Below are positions 52,818 to 62,115 of a stretch of 64,000 bases of DNA, one piece after another. The notes under the pieces are model-generated. The model was not told where the DNA came from. It did not search any database and saw only the letters and a program-made list of their open reading frames with translations. Within the stretch, counting starts at the first letter, position 1, and every line of letters starts with the position of its first letter. Position numbers and translations under genes: made by a program. The stretch covers positions 1,467,001 to 1,531,000 of the forward strand of contig NZ_CP014335.1 of the NCBI RefSeq assembly GCF_001610955.1, read 5' to 3'. Origin of the DNA: Geobacillus thermoleovorans. GTDB lineage: Bacteria > Bacillota > Bacilli > Bacillales > Anoxybacillaceae.

Positions 52818-53462
52818 ATGAGCGCGCCGAAACGCCCGAAATTTTCCGTCGGCGACATCGTCGTCAATACATTGTACGGAACGGTCGGAACGATCACCGA
52901 TATTCAGCAGATTGACGGTGTGTTTTTATACGAAATCAACCATGGCCATAGCTTGTTTGCCGAGCAAGCGCTCATTTTATTGTCTGAGTTTGTGGGTGAT
53001 TTATGGATCGCGGAAGAGATTGAAATTGAGTTGCCGTTTTTCCTCGGCGAAATTGTCCGCGTCCGCGATTATGGCGGCCATTTGTTCAAAATTGTCGGGG
53101 TGCGGACAGAAATTTACCGCTACTACGGGGAAGGATGGGAAGAGACGATTTACGAATTGAAACGGCTGACGGATGGCTGGGAGATTGAAGTCCATTTGGA
53201 AGACATCATTCCGCTTGCCGACGGAGAGGAGACGTCCGTCACGCTCGTGCAAGATATTGTCATCGCCGCGCCGGTGAAAGCGTCGCTTCTATTGCCGCCG
53301 GCCGACAGCGGAGAGAAAGGGCCGTCGGTCGACGAGCTCCTTGACATGTACAACGATTATAAAGCGTTATATGAATGGTTCGGCGATGAACAGTACCAAC
53401 GGATGATGGAAACAGTTGTAAAACGTTTGCGGACAATCGCCAATCACCAGGATAGAAATTGA
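52818..53462 (+). CDS. Uncharacterised protein at the yodN position
   Basis: 214-residue soluble protein. The N-terminal part (FSVGDIVVNTLYGTVGTITD) looks like a small beta-barrel, and a similar LGEIVRVRDYGGHLFKIVG occurs at about residue 80, suggesting an internal duplication of a KOW-like or SH3-like fold. The C-terminus is helical (VDELLDMYNDYKALYEWFGD). Its place between yozE and yozD corresponds to yodN in B. subtilis. Start ATG at 52818, six bases after GGTGGAG. Confidence 0.65.
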   Translation: MSAPKRPKFSVGDIVVNTLYGTVGTITDIQQIDGVFLYEINHGHSLFAEQALILLSEFVGDLWIAEEIEIELPFFLGEIVRVRDYGGHLFKIVGVRTEIYRYYGEGWEETIYELKRLTDGWEIEVHLEDIIPLADGEETSVTLVQDIVIAAPVKASLLLPPADSGEKGPSVDELLDMYNDYKALYEWFGDEQYQRMMETVVKRLRTIANHQDRN

Positions 53463-53566
53463 TAAAGAATAAAAAGAAAATAAGGAATGCCGGCGAAAAT
53501 GACGATCGCGCCCAATCCATTGACAACTGTTTCCATCATTTTATCGATCGCAGTGAATTTGTCCAT
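53444..53566 (-). CDS. 40-residue membrane peptide
   Basis: Short ORF MDKFTAIDKMMETVVNGLG followed by a hydrophobic helix (AIVIFAGIPYFLFILYQFL). Start ATG at 53566 is seven bases after GGAGGC. Its 3' end overlaps the yodN-position gene by 19 bases on the other strand. No family known. Confidence 0.6.
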   Translation of the reverse strand: MDKFTAIDKMMETVVNGLGAIVIFAGIPYFLFILYQFLSW

Positions 53567-53642
53567 TTTGTCCGCCTCCGTGTTTTTTGTTTTGTTGGTA
53601 CATATGTATGGGGGAGACTGAAAAAATAGTACAACATGATTT

Positions 53643-53672
53643 TTGACATAAAACGGAAGGCGGCGACATACA
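53643..53672 (+). promoter_or_regulatory. Promoter of yozD
   Basis: TTGACA (53643-53648), 18-base spacer, CATACA (53667-53672), 24 bases before the gene. Confidence 0.5.
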
Positions 53673-53696
53673 ACATTACAAAGGGGGCGAGATGCG

Positions 53697-53876
53697 GTGA
53701 AGGAAATTGAAGTGATTATCGATACGGAAGAAATCGCTGAGTTTTTTTACCAAGAACTCATCCGCCGCGGCTTTGTGCCAACGCAAGAGGAGCTTGAGGA
53801 GCTCGCGGATATTACGTTTGACTATTTGCTTGAAAAATGCATCATCGATGAAGAGATTGACATCGATGGGGAGTAG
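53697..53876 (+). CDS. yozD: YozD-like small acidic protein
   Basis: 59-residue acidic protein with IDTEEIAEFFYQELIRRGFV, ELEELADITFDYLLEKC and an acidic tail. It matches the YozD type in size and sequence. Function unknown. Start GTG at 53697 after GGGGGCGAG. Confidence 0.78.
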   Translation: MKEIEVIIDTEEIAEFFYQELIRRGFVPTQEELEELADITFDYLLEKCIIDEEIDIDGE

Positions 53877-53887
53877 TCCTCGTCGTT

Positions 53888-55009
53888 TTATGATGAAGTT
53901 GATTTGGCCGCCGCGATGGCGGCTGTTTTCATCATGACCAAATGCCGCTCGTAGCGGCTGGTCATGTCGCCCGAGGCCGGAAGCGGGAGCGTTTCAAGCG
54001 CCTGCATGATCGCCTCATCGGTGAACCAATCGCGATGATCGTGGAACGGGTGCGCAAGATCCGGCCAAGCTTCCTCAAGGCGGGGGCTGTAAAAGCGGTG
54101 CCCATCAGGCGTTTCAGCGAACGATTGCGGCCAGAAGTCGGCGCGTGAGCCGCTGTGGGGGACGCAGCGGGCAAAGCGGCAGGCGCCGCGAAACAGCCGG
54201 GCGTCAAACAGCAGCAGACTGTACAGCGTTTTGCCGATATGGATGCGGTGGTGGACGTCGGCGAAATCGCGCACGGTCGTTCCGGCAAGCGCTACGCGGC
54301 GGCCTTTGGCATATGGGATGAGCACATCGTTGAACCCGAGCCATTGCTCGACAATAAACGGCCAGCTTGACAGCACGCGGGTGCGGAAAAACGGATGTTC
54401 GATGACGCGAAGCTGGATGTACTGCTGCTCGTTGATGATCAGAGCAACCGTAAGAAGCGCGGCATTCCCCGTTTCCCAAAAATGTTCCCACATCGGCTTC
54501 ATAAACGAAGACACCGCTAGCGCCGGCAACAAATGAAACAGCGGCGTCTCCCTCCGTTTGCTTTCTTCGTACAGCAGAAGCTGCGGATAGGCATCATGAA
54601 AAATGAGGGCATTGGCGCGCTCCAAAAACAAAAAAAGGGGTGCAATGATTTGTTCCGGCAGCAAAAACGGAAGAAGGCCGCCGCGCAAATCAGTCATGTT
54701 CCAACCGCCGTTGCGCGAGACGAGATGGGCTAAAAACGCCCAATGAATTTCCCGATGGCGCTCAAAAAACGCTAAGTAGGCGGCGGTGCGCGTCACGTTG
54801 TTGCGGTTATGTTCCGCTGTTTTCCGGCGAATGGCGGCAACAATGCCCTTTTCTTCCGCGCTGAGCGGTCCGTCAGTCGGGACAGTTGTGCGGGCGGCCA
54901 TCCGGCGAAGCAGGCCGTCATCGGCGAGGCGGACCGGATGGCGGTACAAAAAGGAGCGGTAGGCATACTGAAGCGGATGGCGCAGCCAAGCGAACGGGCG
55001 AGTCGGCAT
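53888..55009 (-). CDS. DUF2515 protein (YppC-like)
   Basis: 373-residue protein of the DUF2515/YppC family, with NRNNVTRTAAYLAFFERHREIHW, VSRNGGWNMTDLRGG, and YPQLLLYEESKRR. Function unknown. The ATG at 55009 is ten bases after GGAG; an open frame continues 41 codons upstream without support. In B. subtilis yppC is near ponA-recU, so the neighbourhood differs here. Confidence 0.75.
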   Translation of the reverse strand: MPTRPFAWLRHPLQYAYRSFLYRHPVRLADDGLLRRMAARTTVPTDGPLSAEEKGIVAAIRRKTAEHNRNNVTRTAAYLAFFERHREIHWAFLAHLVSRNGGWNMTDLRGGLLPFLLPEQIIAPLFLFLERANALIFHDAYPQLLLYEESKRRETPLFHLLPALAVSSFMKPMWEHFWETGNAALLTVALIINEQQYIQLRVIEHPFFRTRVLSSWPFIVEQWLGFNDVLIPYAKGRRVALAGTTVRDFADVHHRIHIGKTLYSLLLFDARLFRGACRFARCVPHSGSRADFWPQSFAETPDGHRFYSPRLEEAWPDLAHPFHDHRDWFTDEAIMQALETLPLPASGDMTSRYERHLVMMKTAAIAAAKSTSS

Positions 55010-55231
55010 CAGGCTGTCTCTCCTTTGCATCATTTGTGGACTTTTGCCAGAAGACCGCGATCGTTTCGACAAAAGGAGTGCTCGTTTGCTGAAGGAATCG
55101 ACACGCCAAATCACCAAATAAGTATAATACACGTTTGTCTCGGCTCCGAAGACGATTCGCGATCGAATTCGACATCAACCATAGTATGGGGCGCGGAGGG
55201 CCGATTTATTGGGAGAAGGGAGAGGAAAACA

Positions 55232-55549
55232 ATGGTTCGTTTATGGGGGAAACGGATGTGGATGACAAAACGTGCATATGAGGCGGTCGTTTTTCAAACA
55301 CTGCGCTTTGGGGAAACGAAAGGCTACCGGCAAGTGTGCCGCATGACGGTGACGGCGGCCGGACATGATGAAGTGCTGGCGGTGTTGTATCGGATGTTTA
55401 ATGTCGCCGATCTGATGCCGAAAAACTGTCAAGCTCGATTTATGCGGACTGGGGACGTTGTGCTGATCGATGAAGGGCGGAAAGGACAGACGTACTATCG
55501 CCTTTGTCCAGACGGATGGAAACAAGTGGAACGACAGCTCATCTGTTGA
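55232..55549 (+). CDS. yodL: YodL-like protein
   Basis: 105-residue basic protein with YEAVVFQTLRFGETKGYRQV, YRMFNVADLMPKNCQARFM and DEGRKGQTYYRLCPDGW, matching YodL. YodL overexpression interferes with MreB function in B. subtilis. Start ATG at 55232 after GGGAGAGG. It lies in the yodN-yozD-yodL block. Confidence 0.72.
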   Translation: MVRLWGKRMWMTKRAYEAVVFQTLRFGETKGYRQVCRMTVTAAGHDEVLAVLYRMFNVADLMPKNCQARFMRTGDVVLIDEGRKGQTYYRLCPDGWKQVERQLIC

Positions 55550-55654
55550 CCGAATATTCAAAAATATAGTCGCCAGCAAGAGCTAGAGATGATATAATAT
55601 GAATAAAGCCCCCTTGTTTCGGGAACGGATAAGAAAGGAAAGGGGGCGGACTTG

Positions 55655-55819
55655 ATGGAACATGACGAACGGCGGCGCGACATGCCGACGGTGGCCCCGG
55701 GCATCGACGACGATGAGGAGCTGAATGAAAGAGCGACAAAAGAGGAAATTGAACGCGGGGAATATACAAAAGTCGTCACGCTTGCTTGGGACGAATCCGA
55801 GCCGTCGGAACCGCGATAG
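55655..55819 (+). CDS. Small acidic protein, unknown
   Basis: 54-residue acidic protein: HDERRRDMPTVAPGIDDDEE, then ATKEEIERGEYTKVVTLAWDE. Start ATG at 55655, five bases after GGGGGCGG. No family recognised. The stop codon enters a hairpin AGAAACCCTTGT/ACAAGGGTTTCT (55818-55846), probably a terminator. Confidence 0.6.
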   Translation: MEHDERRRDMPTVAPGIDDDEELNERATKEEIERGEYTKVVTLAWDESEPSEPR

Positions 55820-55854
55820 AAACCCTTGTATCGCACAAGGGTTTCTGCGGTTTG

Positions 55855-56013
55855 TCACGATTCTGGATTGTCGTGATGGCCCGGACCGTTTTTCCGGCCG
55901 CCGGCGGCGGAATATTCTTTGGCATGCGCCTCATCTTCAGCGATCAATGCTTCTTTTGGAATATGGTTGTTCTTTTTCTGCCCGTTAATGCGGTTGCGGT
56001 GTTTTTTGCCCAT
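55855..56013 (-). CDS. Small basic protein, unknown (spore-like composition)
   Basis: 52-residue protein MGKKHRNRINGQKKNNHIPK, then EALIAEDEAHAKEYSAAGG and GPGHHDNPES. Start ATG at 56013, six bases after GGAGGG. Composition recalls minor spore proteins, but no family is assigned. It is convergent with the small acidic gene. Confidence 0.65.
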   Translation of the reverse strand: MGKKHRNRINGQKKNNHIPKEALIAEDEAHAKEYSAAGGRKNGPGHHDNPES

Positions 56014-56139
56014 CGTTTTCCCTCCTTGAACCGTCGTTGTCGTTAGTGTATGCGGTCTGGCGGCGGTTCATCGACGGAAAATGTTTGCAGGCGGCATCAT
56101 GCGGCGGGCGCAGGAGAAAAGAGGGAAGGGGGCGAAACG

Positions 56140-56547
56140 ATGGCCGCACTGGCGCTGTCGCTGCTCTTGTGCGTCGTCTCGATTGCGGCATTGCTTTGGG
56201 TCAAAGGGCAAGTTGAGCGACTCTTGTTCCGCTGGAGAAGCGTGCCCCTTCTCCATGCGGTCAACGTCGTCATCATCGCTGCCATCGTTGCTGACATGTA
56301 CTATCGGCTCAGCGGCATCGACGTGTACTTGCGCGATTTGGCCGATATCAACGGTTTTTGGTATGTCTTTGCCGGCGCGATGCAGCTCGTCTTTCCACTG
56401 TATTTGTTTTCCTGTTGGCTTGTCGCCAGGCGGCGCGAGCGCGAGAAAAAATATACGCGCAGCAAAGACAAAAAGGTGCTGTATATCAATGAGCGGTATT
56501 TGGCGCGCCGCCATCGCAGCGATTACCGCCGATCCAAAACATCATAA
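56140..56547 (+). CDS. Three-helix membrane protein, unknown
   Basis: 135-residue protein with hydrophobic helices at about residues 2-21, 37-53 and 73-95 and a strongly basic C-terminal tail (ARRREREKKYTRSKDKK and RHRSDYRRSK). Start ATG at 56140 after AAGGGGGCG. Family not recognised. Between 56548 and 56798 only two hairpins are seen: GGCTCCCCC/GGGGGAGC (56557-56605) and CTCCCAC/GTGGGAG (about 56731-56781). Confidence 0.65.
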   Translation: MAALALSLLLCVVSIAALLWVKGQVERLLFRWRSVPLLHAVNVVIIAAIVADMYYRLSGIDVYLRDLADINGFWYVFAGAMQLVFPLYLFSCWLVARRREREKKYTRSKDKKVLYINERYLARRHRSDYRRSKTS

Positions 56548-56798
56548 AAGAGAGCGGCTCCCCCGCAAACGACTCACCCACCTACGCGAGTGCATAGGGG
56601 GAGCTTTCAGCGATTTGCATATGTGCCAAACGACAAGCCGCACAAGGACCCTTTCCGCTTCCCTTCGTTTCGAAGGTGCCCGTTTGAACAACATGTGATT
56701 CGATCCGACAGCGATTGCCGGCCAACATTCATCTCCCACATGGACGGGTGCTCGTGCACCTTCACGTTTCGAAGTGGGAGACTTCTTTCGGAATGATG

Positions 56799-56906
56799 TT
56801 AGAATTTGGTCTTTTCCTTTTTCGATGTGGACGGCTGATTGTTTGATTTGGACGATGGATTGGTTTTGTTGGCGTATTCCACCGCTTGTTCGAGTTTCTT
56901 TTTCAT
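56799..56906 (-). CDS. 35-residue basic peptide
   Basis: Short ORF MKKKLEQAVEYANKTNPSSK with a Ser/Asn/Lys-rich tail. Start ATG at 56906 with a strong GGAGGAAAAGACCG ribosome site. No family recognised; may be a spore peptide. Confidence 0.5.
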   Translation of the reverse strand: MKKKLEQAVEYANKTNPSSKSNNQPSTSKKEKTKF

Positions 56907-56982
56907 CGGTCTTTTCCTCCTTTCTCCTCGGGCAGGCACACATAGTATGCCCGTTCGCCGCCTCGGCTACTCGAAGGAAGAC

Positions 56983-57011
56983 TGCCATTTTCCGCAAACA
57001 TATGATATGAT
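56983..57011 (+). promoter_or_regulatory. Promoter of deoD
   Basis: TGCCAT (56983-56988), 17-base spacer, TATGAT (57006-57011), 51 bases before deoD. Confidence 0.5.
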
Positions 57012-57062
57012 AGACGAGGGCATGGCCCGACAACGATCGTTCAAACCAAAGGAGGAATCCCA

Positions 57063-57773
57063 TTGAGCGTACATATCGGAGCGAAGACAGGGGAGATCGC
57101 GGAGCGCATTTTGCTGCCGGGTGATCCGCTGCGCGCCAAATACATTGCCGAAACGTTTCTGGAAGGAGCGGTATGCTACAACGAAGTGCGCGGCATGCTC
57201 GGATTTACCGGGACGTATAAAGGGGAGCGCATTTCCGTGCAAGGGACCGGCATGGGCGTGCCGTCCATTTCGATTTATGTGAACGAACTGATCCAAAGCT
57301 ACGGCGTAAAGACGCTCATCCGCGTCGGAACGTGCGGAGCGATTCAGCCGGATGTGCGCGTCCGCGACGTCATTTTGGCGATGAGCGCGTCGACCGATTC
57401 CAACATGAACCGGCTCATTTTCCGCGGCCGCGATTATGCGCCAACCGCCGATTTCCATCTGCTGCGGACGGCGTATGAAGTAGGTGTGGAAAAAGGGCTG
57501 GCGCTAAAAGTCGGCAATGTGTTCACCGCCGACATGTTTTACAATGATGAACCGAATTGGGAAACGTGGGCGCGCTACGGTGTATTGGCCGTCGAGATGG
57601 AAACGGCGGCGCTCTATACGCTGGCGGCGAAATTCGGCTGCCGGGCGCTGTCGGTGCTGACGGTCAGCGACCATATTCTCACCGGAGAAGAAACAACGGC
57701 TGAGGAGCGGCAAATGACGTTTAACGAGATGATTGAAGTGGCGCTTGAAGCGGCGATCCGCAATGGCGCGTGA
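57063..57773 (+). CDS. deoD: Purine nucleoside phosphorylase, DeoD type
   Basis: 236-residue hexameric phosphorylase splitting purine (deoxy)nucleosides into base and ribose-1-phosphate. Motifs: [42 protein letters not shown], the ribose/base-binding VEMETAALY and the catalytic Asp in [10 protein letters not shown]. Start TTG at 57063 after AAAGGAGG. yodJ follows, as in B. subtilis. Confidence 0.93.
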   Translation: MSVHIGAKTGEIAERILLPGDPLRAKYIAETFLEGAVCYNEVRGMLGFTGTYKGERISVQGTGMGVPSISIYVNELIQSYGVKTLIRVGTCGAIQPDVRVRDVILAMSASTDSNMNRLIFRGRDYAPTADFHLLRTAYEVGVEKGLALKVGNVFTADMFYNDEPNWETWARYGVLAVEMETAALYTLAAKFGCRALSVLTVSDHILTGEETTAEERQMTFNEMIEVALEAAIRNGA

Positions 57774-57822
57774 TTGGGATGCCGGGCGCTTGGGCCTGGG
57801 AAAACAGAAAAGGAGAAGGAAC

Positions 57823-58641
57823 ATGAACCAGCGATGGCAAGCGGCGATGTTGGTATGCCTGCTGCTCGCCGGCTGCCAAACAGGGGAGAGCGGCAGCAAC
57901 GGTGCGGCCGGCCCGTCCGGCCAGCCGCCGGAAAGCGCGGTGCACCCAAGCGATTATCAGCAGGGGAAAACGAGCCAGAGCCCCGTCGATCCCGATTTGC
58001 AGCTTGAGGCGAAATATTGGAACATCGTCAAGGTGCAAAACGGACAAAAAGTGATTCAAAACCCTGACAACATTTTGGTGCTCGTCAATAAAGAACAGTC
58101 GCTCCCGCCTGGCTATAAGCCGGCGGACTTGGTCGTGCCGCGCGTGCCGTTTGTGTGTGCTGACCCGAACGCGGAAAAACGGCATATGCGGGCCGAAGCG
58201 GCCGCGGCGCTTGAGGAGATGTTTGCCGCCGCACGCCGCGATGGCATTGAGCTGGTGGCCGTGTCCGCTTATCGTTCATACGAGCGGCAGCAGGTGATTT
58301 TTGCTGAAGAAGTGCGGCAAAAAGGGAAGGAAAAAGCGGTTCAAGCGGTCGCTCACCCAGGGCAGAGCGAGCATCAGACAGGGCTGGCGGTCGATATCAG
58401 CAGCCGCTCGGCCGGCTGTCAGCTGACCCAATCGTTCGGGGCGACAAAAGAAGGGCAATGGGTAGCCGCCCATGCGCACGAGTACGGATTCATCATCCGC
58501 TACCCGAAAGGAAAGGAAGCGGTGACCGGCTACAAGTATGAGCCGTGGCATCTCCGCTATGTTGGGCGGAAGGCGGCCGCGGTGATCAAAAAGCGCGGCT
58601 TGACGCTTGAAGAATATTTCAAAGTAGTGAAAAAAGTGTGA
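57823..58641 (+). CDS. yodJ: D-alanyl-D-alanine carboxypeptidase lipoprotein (YodJ, VanY family)
   Basis: 272-residue lipoprotein. The signal peptide ends in the lipobox LLAGC (Cys18); a low-complexity Gly/Ser/Pro linker follows, then the M15B peptidase domain. The zinc site is visible as SEHQTGLAVDIS (SxHxxGxAxD) and EPWHLRYVG, with YRSYERQQ upstream. It trims the terminal D-Ala of peptidoglycan stems. Start ATG at 57823 after AGGAGAAGGA. Confidence 0.9.
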   Translation: MNQRWQAAMLVCLLLAGCQTGESGSNGAAGPSGQPPESAVHPSDYQQGKTSQSPVDPDLQLEAKYWNIVKVQNGQKVIQNPDNILVLVNKEQSLPPGYKPADLVVPRVPFVCADPNAEKRHMRAEAAAALEEMFAAARRDGIELVAVSAYRSYERQQVIFAEEVRQKGKEKAVQAVAHPGQSEHQTGLAVDISSRSAGCQLTQSFGATKEGQWVAAHAHEYGFIIRYPKGKEAVTGYKYEPWHLRYVGRKAAAVIKKRGLTLEEYFKVVKKV

Positions 58642-58671
58642 AAACGGCGTCTCGTCGAGGACGCCGTTTTT
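58641..58671 (+). terminator. Terminator of yodJ
   Basis: AAAACGGCGTC (58641-58651) pairs with GACGCCGTTTT (58660-58670), followed by T. Confidence 0.85.
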
Positions 58672-58679
58672 CTTGCCAG

Positions 58680-59378
58680 CTATGGTTCGCAGCAAAAGAC
58701 GCAATAGCCAAGACGGTCGCCGAATTGAGCTGTCAACTGTTGGTGCATCTGCCACATGCTCGCCATCTCCGGTGTCGGCGGAAGGGCGATGACGATGGGT
58801 GCCCCAAGGCTTGGCGCTTCGGCCGCAGCCGCGTAGGAAAACTGGCGGCAGCCAAAGCCGCTTTGTTCGAGCACTTCTTTCCACTCCGCTGATGTCATTA
58901 GCTGACGGAAGCCGTAAAAGGCGGCGATTTGCTTTTGCTCGGCGGCGGTCAGCCGCTCATGACACGCTTCAATGCCGACGAATAGGCCATCGTTTTTGAG
59001 CACGCGGCGGATTTCGGAGAGCGCGTTTGGCAATGAAACGAAAGCAAGCACCGATTCAGAAAGCGCAAGGTCAAACGTCCCGGCGGGAAACGGGAGCGCT
59101 TCGACCGAGGCGCGATGCAAACGGACTGAGACCGCCTTGGAGGCAAAACGCTGTTTCGCCTTGGCAATCATCGTCGGGTGGATGTCGATGGCGGTGACGT
59201 TGGCCCCGTACTGTTCGGCGATATAAGCCGCCGTCTGTCCGGTGCCGCAGCCGACGTCAAGCACGGATGTCGAACGGTCGATCTTAAGTTTACGTAAGAT
59301 TTGTTTTGTTAACTCAAAACCGCCTGGGTGAGCGCCATCGATCCCCATGTCCGCCAACCAGTCTAAATATGCAGACAT
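58680..59378 (-). CDS. yodH: SAM-dependent methyltransferase (YodH-like)
   Basis: 232-residue class I methyltransferase. SAM motif LDVGCGTGQTAAYIAEQYG, acidic AIDIHPTM, and ALPFPAGTFDLALSESVLAF. Substrate unknown. The ATG at 59378 follows GGAGAGG. It is convergent with yodJ; in B. subtilis yodH also lies near yodJ. Confidence 0.82.
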   Translation of the reverse strand: MSAYLDWLADMGIDGAHPGGFELTKQILRKLKIDRSTSVLDVGCGTGQTAAYIAEQYGANVTAIDIHPTMIAKAKQRFASKAVSVRLHRASVEALPFPAGTFDLALSESVLAFVSLPNALSEIRRVLKNDGLFVGIEACHERLTAAEQKQIAAFYGFRQLMTSAEWKEVLEQSGFGCRQFSYAAAAEAPSLGAPIVIALPPTPEMASMWQMHQQLTAQFGDRLGYCVFCCEP

Positions 59379-59546
59379 CTGTTCCTCTCCTTTTTTTGTT
59401 TCGACTTGGTTTATCATACGCAAATGCGCTCGATTTTGCCTTTAGACAAAAAAATTTGCTTGTCCCTATTCTTATGAAAAAAGGAAATTTTCTTGCTGTA
59501 GACCCAACCGGCTTCAAGCTGGTACACTGATACGTGCAAGAATGAG

Positions 59547-60434
59547 ATGGCTAGGTTGGTGAAGAAAGTGGATCGAAAACAAGGAGCCGAGGCGGGCGCA
59601 CTGCTGAGCATTTTCGTCTATCTTCTCCTTTCGACCGGCAAGCTGTTGGCTGGGGCGGTGTTCGGCTCGGATGCGGTGGAAGCGGACGGTTGGAATAATT
59701 TGAGTGATATTATCGCTTCCTCGGCAGTCTATATCGGCATGAAAATCGCTAAAAAACCGCGTGATTGCAACCACCCGTACGGACATTCGCGGGCGGAGAA
59801 CATCTCCTCGCTGTTGGCCGCTTTTTTGATGATGTCCATTGGCATTGACGTGATCACAAGCGGCATCCGCTCGCTGTTCGGCAAGGAAAAGGCAGCGGCT
59901 CCTGACGTTTTAGCGGCTGTGGTTGCGCTCGCCTCGGCGGCCGTTATGATTGGCGTTTATGCAATCAATCGCCGGCTGGCGCGGCGGACGAACAGCATGG
60001 CGCTGGCGGCCGTGGCGAAAGACAATTTATCGGATGCGCTGGTGAGCATTGGCGCCGCCATTGGCATCGCCGGCGCGCGGCTTGGGTGGCCATGGCTTGA
60101 TCCGCTGGCGGCGCTTGTTATCGGGGCGATGATTGGCAAGACGGCGTGGGAGGTGTTTATGGAGACGGCGCATACGCTCACCGACGGTTTTGATGAACAG
60201 CAGCTCGCCGTTTATAAAGACGAAATCGCGGCGGTGAGCGGCGTGCGCGATGTCGCTGACATTAAAGCGCGCATGTTAGGCAACGACATTGTGCTGGAAG
60301 TGACGATCCGCGTTGACTCGCATTTGACGGTGGCAAAAAGTCATGAAATCGCTGATGAAGTCGAGCGTTTGATGCGAAACCGGCATAACATTCGGGCGAC
60401 GCACGTCCATGTGGAACCGGAAGCGGTGCGCTGA
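59547..60434 (+). CDS. Cation diffusion facilitator (manganese/zinc exporter type)
   Basis: 295-residue CDF exporter with six membrane helices and a cytoplasmic C-terminal ferredoxin-like domain (residues 205-295). Metal site residues appear in EADGWNNLSDIIAS (helix 2) and AKDNLSDALVS (helix 5), and the HPYGHSRAE loop is present. The N/D-rather-than-HxxxD pattern suggests manganese or iron over zinc (MneP-like). Start at 59547 lacks a strong ribosome site; GTG 59559 or 59568 are alternatives. Confidence 0.8.
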   Translation: MARLVKKVDRKQGAEAGALLSIFVYLLLSTGKLLAGAVFGSDAVEADGWNNLSDIIASSAVYIGMKIAKKPRDCNHPYGHSRAENISSLLAAFLMMSIGIDVITSGIRSLFGKEKAAAPDVLAAVVALASAAVMIGVYAINRRLARRTNSMALAAVAKDNLSDALVSIGAAIGIAGARLGWPWLDPLAALVIGAMIGKTAWEVFMETAHTLTDGFDEQQLAVYKDEIAAVSGVRDVADIKARMLGNDIVLEVTIRVDSHLTVAKSHEIADEVERLMRNRHNIRATHVHVEPEAVR

Positions 60435-60671
60435 CTGGCTTCGGGCGCATTGGCGGGCGGACGCGGCGAGGCGCCTAGACAGCGAATGACTTGTCGGGAT
60501 GTGACGCTTTGCAGCCGGGATGCAGCCGGGAGAAGCTGCTTGTCGCCAACAGCGAGCGGATGCGGCCAAACCGTTGCCGCTGACTTGTTTTTGGCGGCGG
60601 GAGGGGAGTAGTTTTGCGGCAAACAGCAAACAATACAATTAAAATCGTTTGCATGGAAAGGACGTCAGTCT

Positions 60672-61628
60672 ATGGCGATCGAGCATAACTTTCGTTTGAC
60701 GGTTGACGGAACGTACAAACGCCATGCGCCGGCAGGCAGCCAGTCGTGTTGGCTTCATTTCACCGCCGCCGCCAAGCCGGATTTGGAGCAGCTTCTTTCT
60801 TCGCTGTCCATTCACCCTCTCGCCCAACAGCGGCTGATGAACGGGACAGATATTCCCACGTTTGACGAATACGAAGGATGTTTCTTCTTATCGCTGTTTA
60901 TCGTTCGTCCGTCCGGCCGGACAGTGAACGTTCGTTTGCTGGCCGGCAGCCAATATATGATCAGCTATATGGATGAAAACGATCCGCTTGTTGATCAAGT
61001 GAAAGAACGTTTGTTGAACCATCGCGGTCAGGCGCTGTATCCTGGGTACGTGCTGTATCACTTTTTAGACTTGGCCGCCATCCGTTTTTTGCAAGTCATC
61101 GATCAGATCGCTGACCGCATTCAGACGCTTGAACGGCAAGTGTTTGCGACCCCGTTTGCCAACGAAATCGGGCGCGAGATTTATCGGATGAAAACACATC
61201 TTCATGAGCTGCGCCAAATCGCCGAGGCGCAGGAAGAAGCGATCAAAATGATCCGCCACGCTGATTTGCCGTATATCAATCAAGAGACGAATCCGTATAT
61301 CGAGGAAGTGGCGTCGCGATTCTCACGCGTGCCCGCCGCGCTCGACGCGTTTAAGGAATCATTGTCCGCCATTTTCGATTTGCAACTGTCGCTCAAATCA
61401 GATCATATGAACGTCATTATGAAGACATTGACATTGGTGAGCGTCATATTTTTGCCGATGACGTTTATCGCCGGTGTATACGGCATGAATTTTGCGTTTA
61501 TGCCAGAGCTGAAATGGAGATACGGCTACCCGTTTGCCTTGTTGCTCATGGCAACCGTTGCTATGCTCATCGCCCTCTATTTTAAGCGAAAAGGTTGGTG
61601 GGGAGAGACGGGGACGAAAGAAAAATAG
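60672..61628 (+). CDS. CorA-type divalent cation channel, second paralogue
   Basis: 318-residue CorA-family protein with two C-terminal membrane helices and YGMNF at the pore (AGVYGMNFAFMPEL). The YGMNF version is the common magnesium CorA form. Start ATG at 60672 after AAAGGA. It differs clearly from the CorA at 47769, so the paralogues are old. The preceding 237 bases hold no gene. Confidence 0.87.
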   Translation: MAIEHNFRLTVDGTYKRHAPAGSQSCWLHFTAAAKPDLEQLLSSLSIHPLAQQRLMNGTDIPTFDEYEGCFFLSLFIVRPSGRTVNVRLLAGSQYMISYMDENDPLVDQVKERLLNHRGQALYPGYVLYHFLDLAAIRFLQVIDQIADRIQTLERQVFATPFANEIGREIYRMKTHLHELRQIAEAQEEAIKMIRHADLPYINQETNPYIEEVASRFSRVPAALDAFKESLSAIFDLQLSLKSDHMNVIMKTLTLVSVIFLPMTFIAGVYGMNFAFMPELKWRYGYPFALLLMATVAMLIALYFKRKGWWGETGTKEK

Positions 61629-61633
61629 GCGTT

Positions 61634-61767
61634 TTTCTAGAAGGTCGGTGATTTAACGGAGAAAACGCTCCAGCAAGGAGCTTTCGCCAATGGATCAACG
61701 GCTCTTCCGTGCGTTCGTGGACCAATCTTTTTGAAGAAAACGCGGTTTTTCACCAATCTTCTAGAAA
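61634..61767. repeat. 134-bp stretch bounded by a 17-bp inverted repeat
   Basis: TTTCTAGAAGGTCGGTG (61634-61650) faces CACCAATCTTCTAGAAA (61751-61767), with two mismatches. Both arms contain TTCTAGAA. No ORF lies between. It could be a small non-autonomous element or a long terminator-like hairpin. Confidence 0.5.
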
Positions 61768-61843
61768 TTTGGGCATTCGCCCGGCCGTTTGGGCGGGCGG
61801 GCGCATATGATGGCCCTGTGAACCGATGAAGGAGGTGCCCGCC

Positions 61844-61930
61844 GTGAGCGGTTTTGTCAACAGCGGTTATACGGTCGTCATCGTCCTGTTCATTTTACTG
61901 ATTATTGTTGGCTGTGCCTGTGTCGCTTGA
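61844..61930 (+). CDS. YjcZ-family sporulation peptide (short form)
   Basis: 28-residue hydrophobic peptide: SGFVNSGYTVVIVLFILLII, then VGCACVA. The VVLFILLIIVGC core defines the YjcZ family. GTG start after GAAGGAGG. CATATGAT at 61804-61811 resembles a sigma-E/K -10 box. Two paralogues lie at 63171 and 63303. Confidence 0.78.
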   Translation: MSGFVNSGYTVVIVLFILLIIVGCACVA

Positions 61931-62115
61931 TGAGCGAAAAAATAAGAAAGGACGGCGGTCAAACGGGCCGCGAAGGGGGCGGGTGCTCATATTCAGCTGC
62001 GCCCCTTCTCCATTGGGCAACCGCGTCGAGCGATGCGGGTGAGTGTTTTGATGGATAAAGTGAAGCGGCGGCGGTATAATGAAACAGAAATGATCATGGA
62101 AAAGGAGAAGACGAC

